The notes beneath the pieces are model-generated. The model searched no databases. It saw nothing but the letters and a program-made list of their open reading frames with translations, and was not told the DNA's origin. From positions 61,029 to 125,028 of the forward strand of contig CAZTNC010000002.1 in the NCBI GenBank assembly GCA_964614915.1: DNA of 64,000 bases, given 5' to 3'. The first letter of the stretch is position 1. The number at the start of each line of letters is the position of its first letter. This DNA comes from WTFY01 sp964614915 (lineage in GTDB: Bacteria > Pseudomonadota > Gammaproteobacteria > UBA4575). The position numbers were made by a program, and so were the translations under genes. Shown piece by piece: positions 60,835 to 64,000 of the stretch.

Positions 60835-62259
60835 ATGAAAACAAAAATAACCAAGTTTCTATTGATCGCATTCACACTCGTTGCAGCACTCGCTTTATCT
60901 GCCTGCGGGGGTGGCGGTGGCAGTAGCGATGAGGTGCTGCAAGCAGGAGGGCCTGCCGACAATACCCCGAATGGTGTCACCGGTATCTTGGCTGACTCAG
61001 CGAACGCCGTATCCGTACTGAACAACTCGAATACTGTTTCGGCGATCCGCAGCGCTATCGATGTGGCCTCAAGGGCGAACCCGCCTGCTCATAGCGGCGC
61101 ACCTACCGGAATAACGGCGACGGCTGGGAACCAGCAGGCCGAGATCACCTTCTCTCCAAGTCCCGGGACGCCATGGAAGCGCTCGGGCACAGCCCCCGGC
61201 GTCTCAACGGTTCCCTGGTTTGAGGGATCGAGGTGGACCCGCACGCGCCCAGTAGCGTTTGGCAGCCCGCCCTCAAATTCTGACGTACCGGAAACAGTCT
61301 GGGTCTGGACGGATATCGATGGGCCAAGGGTACAGCACGTCACTGTGAGCAACCCCTTGGACAGGGACACCAGTAATGATGGAAACCCCGATGCCATCGA
61401 CATCACAGCCGCCAATTTGAACCTTGTGTCGCATATCGGGCGGGCCCCGAACGATCAGCGCGAGGGCGACCCCTCTGTGAACCCGACGGACCGTGGTGTA
61501 TTAGGTCAGGACAGGACCTTCAATCAGGGCCATGAGATTAGTGCACGCTTCAATGGCGCATACGGTCTTTACAGTTGCGTTACCACAACCTGCTCGATCA
61601 ACATCAACGATGATGCAGACATCACGGAGATGAGGGGCTGGGTCTTCACGCCGCAGTCCTATACCGGAGCGGGGGGGGGCACACGCTCACCGCAGATTCT
61701 TGTCCCGGACAGCGACTACCAGTATTTCGGCATCTGGCTGCGTGGCCCGGACCCGTCCGCAGATAACGGGTTCGAGATTGCGACCTTCTCCGGTGGCTCA
61801 CAGCCGTTCACCGGGACGGTTACCACGCTCTCCGGCCGGGCGTTCTATTCCGGCCCGGCGGCCGGACAATATGTGCAGGGTAGCGGCAGCAGTTCGAGCA
61901 CTGGCCTGTTCACGGCGAAGGCACAATTGCAGGCTACCTTTGGGGCAACGCCGGGAGTCACCGGTGCGCTGTCGGATTTCCAGGACGGTAGCCGCGATCT
62001 CGGTTGGAGCCTGACCCTTCAACGGGCACCTGTTTCAGGTGCAAATTTTTCGGGCGTGAGCAAGGGTGCAAGCCGGGCCGGGACGTTTCAGGGTACGACC
62101 GGATACGAGGACAAGGGCAATGACAATTTCGGACGCTGGCAGGGACAGTTCAACGGCAACCAGAATGACGGGTATCCGAGCGGGATTTCCGGGCGCTTCA
62201 ATGGCAAGTTTGATGACGGCTTGGTAGTGGGGGCCTTCGGCGCGAGGAAAACACCCTAA
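60835..62259 (+). CDS. Surface lipoprotein with TbpB-like beta-barrel domain
   Basis: The N-terminus is a lipoprotein signal with lipobox LSAC and acylated Cys24, followed by a glycine/serine linker. The C-terminal about 160 residues show the repeating glycine-aromatic pattern of transferrin-binding-protein B-like barrels: TTLSGRAFYSGPAAGQYV, GLFTAKAQLQATFG and RWQGQFNGN, then SGRFNGKFDDGLVVGAFGARK. The middle part is unlike known domains I can recall. The 474 residues appear complete. No TonB-dependent receptor is adjacent, so iron uptake cannot be concluded. Confidence 0.82.
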   Translation: MKTKITKFLLIAFTLVAALALSACGGGGGSSDEVLQAGGPADNTPNGVTGILADSANAVSVLNNSNTVSAIRSAIDVASRANPPAHSGAPTGITATAGNQQAEITFSPSPGTPWKRSGTAPGVSTVPWFEGSRWTRTRPVAFGSPPSNSDVPETVWVWTDIDGPRVQHVTVSNPLDRDTSNDGNPDAIDITAANLNLVSHIGRAPNDQREGDPSVNPTDRGVLGQDRTFNQGHEISARFNGAYGLYSCVTTTCSININDDADITEMRGWVFTPQSYTGAGGGTRSPQILVPDSDYQYFGIWLRGPDPSADNGFEIATFSGGSQPFTGTVTTLSGRAFYSGPAAGQYVQGSGSSSSTGLFTAKAQLQATFGATPGVTGALSDFQDGSRDLGWSLTLQRAPVSGANFSGVSKGASRAGTFQGTTGYEDKGNDNFGRWQGQFNGNQNDGYPSGISGRFNGKFDDGLVVGAFGARKTP

Positions 62260-62272
62260 ACTTTATGTTCGA

Positions 62273-62551
62273 CTATGATTTCATCTGTAGTCTCATGCAC
62301 CCGTGGGACTTGGGCGAAAATAAGAAGAACGAAAAAACGGTTCTGGCGTTCGTGAGGCTGATCAGGCTCGATGGATCCGGAACTCCCGTTTTTCTCTTGC
62401 GGCTGTTGTAGATTCCGGAGGTGACATGAAGGGGCGAGCTATCGAATCGCACACCCAGCTCTTCACATAACCCGAGCGCCTCGGTGTACGCGGTGCTGAA
62501 GAGTTGTGACCCGGTATCGATGTGGAAACCGCCCACCCCTTCGCCCGCCAT
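62273..62551 (-). pseudogene. Fragment of an FAD-dependent amine-oxidase-like gene
   Basis: The frame GVGGFHIDTGSQLFSTAY followed by TEALGLCEELGV resembles the region after the FAD-binding GGR motif in amine oxidases and protoporphyrinogen-oxidase-like proteins. The FAD-binding N-terminus is missing because the fragment stops at the left edge of the copy C repeat (about 62562), and the C-terminal part is absent too. It is a decayed remnant. Confidence 0.55.
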
Positions 62552-62561
62552 CCGACCGTCG

Positions 62562-63103
62562 GCCGAGCAGTTTTGGCAGGGAAATCAAAATTCCTCTACA
62601 CCAGCTCGAATCCGGTCCTGACCCTCAGTGATCAGGATTTCTTGGTGTCCTTGCACCTGCCGGTGATGATAGCCTGAACACTACCCGCGATTCTCAAGTG
62701 CTGGCGGATGCAGAACGGGTTGATGAGACCCTACCCATTCAGGACGTGCCAGCCTCCGGTCAGAGGTGAATTTCCATGATTGACTCGCGATAGCCATCCG
62801 GCATGTCCGGGGAGGTGTAGGGGTCCGGGTCCCGGTATATACCCGCTTTGCCTGCCAGCTGTTCCGGCAGAGCCCAGTAAATGTCTTCCACCATTGCGTC
62901 CATGGCCTCGTCGGTGGTTGCACGAACATGCAGGCGCAGCAGACCGTCGTTGAACTCCGGACGAGAGTAATGGATGCACTGGGGCGTCTCGGGCGGCACC
63001 TGGTCTGAAGGATAGACCGGGACCTCGGGCAAGGTTTCCTGCAAACGTTTCAGCAGGTCCTGTTCGCCAAAAGCACTCATGAGTTCAAACTGGGTGGCTT
63101 TAG
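62562..63103. repeat. Long direct repeat, copy C
   Basis: This is the partner of 59571-60110, in direct orientation about 2.99 kb away. It contains the intact repeat-family gene. The left end abuts the amine-oxidase fragment and the right end abuts sequence leading to the 47-residue protein gene, so the repeat looks inserted or recombined. Confidence 0.8.
62760..63080 (-). CDS. Repeat-family gene copy C, intact, unknown function
   Basis: The product has 106 residues, starting MSAFGEQDLLKRLQETLPEV and ending MPDGYRESIMEIHL. It is acidic, with no signal peptide or membrane segment. The order of a helix, a Pro-rich turn, an extended CIHYSRPEF block, RLHVRATTDEAMDAM and WALPEQL suggests a small alpha/beta fold. 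The shape recalls phage tail-terminator-like proteins, but that is only an impression. It is the only undamaged one of three copies in the window. I do not recognise a named family. Confidence 0.75.
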   Translation of the reverse strand: MSAFGEQDLLKRLQETLPEVPVYPSDQVPPETPQCIHYSRPEFNDGLLRLHVRATTDEAMDAMVEDIYWALPEQLAGKAGIYRDPDPYTSPDMPDGYRESIMEIHL

Positions 63104-63163
63104 TAAAAGATCGCTGGTCAAGAAAAGGGATTTATATACTTACTGCCCCACGGGCTAGGCGAA

Positions 63164-63307
63164 TCAACGCCTAACCAGCTTCCAACCCTGCTTTAGCTGG
63201 TCCGCGCTGGGAGCCTTGTCGGGCTTCTTTGGAACCGTCACCGGCCTGTGACTTGCAATCTGTTTAACCACGCTCTTGAAGTCTTTGAGTGATTTTCGTT
63301 TGGACAT
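63164..63307 (-). CDS. Small basic protein downstream of the methyltransferase-HNH gene
   Basis: A complete 47-codon frame starts at ATG 63307 (MSKRKSLKDFKSVVKQIASH) and ends KQGWKLVRR. AGGAGG overlaps the stop codon of the upstream methyltransferase-HNH gene and lies six bases from this start, so translation is probably coupled. The protein is rich in Lys and Arg and may bind nucleic acid. No family is recognised. Confidence 0.65.
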   Translation of the reverse strand: MSKRKSLKDFKSVVKQIASHRPVTVPKKPDKAPSADQLKQGWKLVRR

Positions 63308-63317
63308 GGTTTTCCTC

Positions 63318-64000
63318 CTAGGCTGCCAGTTTGGCAATCAAATACTCTTGGCCGCGATCACCCTTAACCGAGTTGCAATGCCCGCATAGCAGTTGCAGGT
63401 TTTCTAGGTGGTCTGTTCCACCAGAGGCGCGGGCAATAATGTGATCCACGGTCAGATTCTGAATTTTAAAATGTTCGCCACAACCATTGCAGTTCCCGCC
63501 CTGTTCCCCGTACAAGGCTCTTTTGTTGGCCGGGTCGTTGTAGCGGCGCAATGGTTCAATGTCCGTGCGCTTTGGTATGTCCGTGCGGTGTACGCCATCG
63601 TAGAACAGACCAAGCTCTTTCTTCATTCTCGTTTTAACCAGCTCTGCGGCCTTGGGTGCAATGTCAATACCCACCCATTGCCGATGTTCCAGTTCGGCTG
63701 CAATGCACGCTGTAGCGCAACCACAGAACGGGTCAAGCACTACCCCCCCCCATCGGAACTGGCCCGGATAATGCGCTGTACCAGCTTCAATGGCTTTTGT
63801 GTGGGATAACCGACCCGCTCTCTTGCAAACCCGGCAATGATTCCTATATCCCAAACGTCACGCTGTGGCAGTCCCTTTGATTCCTTTTCAAGCACCAGTT
63901 TCCGGGTGTTCGTCACAGGGTCTTGCAGCACAGCCTTGCCTTTGAATCGTTTTTTAGTCGAATCGCTGACCGCCTCATAAAAGACATTGAACGTATGAGG
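63318..64000 (-). pseudogene. DNA methyltransferase-HNH nuclease fusion, partial, interrupted at a G9 run
   Basis: The upstream frame enters from the right edge and reads VGYPTQKPLKLVQRIIRAS, then meets nine G (63744-63752 on the plus strand as C) and a stop. The other frame continues VVLDPFCGCATACIAAELEH, the methyltransferase S-adenosylmethionine motif, and then an HNH domain with CNGCGEHF, LTVDHIIARASGG and LLCGHCNSVKGD. Seven or ten G would join them into one protein (SDGGVVLDPF). The N-terminal catalytic part lies outside the window. It could be a phase-variable modification gene in the OFF state. Confidence 0.8.

Noticed and set aside
1..64000. CRISPR array
   Set aside because: No series of regularly spaced short direct repeats was seen; the only repeats are the three long gene copies and the foldback element.

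Overview
The window reads as a gammaproteobacterial chromosome segment. The main evidence is gene order. There is a divergent CcsA-like/ffh pair, then rpsP-rimM-trmD-rplS, pcnB-folK-dNK-panB-panC-pgi, and queG/nnr-tsaE-amiB-mutL-miaA-hfq-hflX-hflK-hflC-yjeT-hisZ-purA. After these come rnr, rpsF-rpsR-DUF2232-rplI-dnaB and fadD/ispG. I cannot name the genus. Base composition is moderately GC-rich in the core and visibly more AT-rich in parts of the right third.

Region 1 (about 1-46,230) is conserved core. It covers protein targeting (Ffh), ribosome and tRNA maturation (S16, RimM, TrmD, L19, QueG, TsaE, MiaA), RNA metabolism (PcnB, Hfq, RNase R) and cofactor synthesis (FolK, PanB, PanC; no panD is present). 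It also covers stress and redox functions (HtpG, KatG, a GST, Ogt), envelope maintenance (AmiB, HflKC, SohB), mismatch repair (MutL), replication (DnaB), fatty-acid activation (FadD) and isoprenoid synthesis (IspG). It closes with a minus-strand operon of a YeiH-type transporter, a 42-residue membrane peptide, a universal stress protein and an SRPBCC-like membrane protein.

Region 2 (about 46,490-55,700) starts at a tRNA-Arg(CCT) gene and is accessory. On the minus strand it carries a frame-interrupted nuclease/N6-adenine methylase, a three-Cys-motif partner protein (TcmP), a DUF5131 (phage Gp37/Gp68) protein and a D12-class adenine methylase. On the plus strand it carries a DUF4268 nuclease-like protein and a DEDDh exonuclease with a C-terminal membrane anchor. 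This looks like a DNA modification/defence cluster, with remnants of another methyltransferase and a foldback repeat between its halves.

Region 3 (about 55,700-64,000) is mosaic and partly decayed. A family of about 321 bp that I do not recognise occurs three times in the same orientation: copy A has a stop codon, copy B a one-base frameshift, and copy C is intact. Between the copies lie an orphan sugar-binding protein, an outer-membrane beta-barrel protein, a TbpB-like surface lipoprotein, small membrane proteins and fragments of a DUF4268 gene and an amine-oxidase-like gene. The right edge holds a DNA methyltransferase-HNH fusion interrupted by a run of nine G, a candidate phase-variable switch.

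Limits: function calls rest on motif recognition without database searches, and start codons were judged by eye from Shine-Dalgarno spacing and family N-termini.
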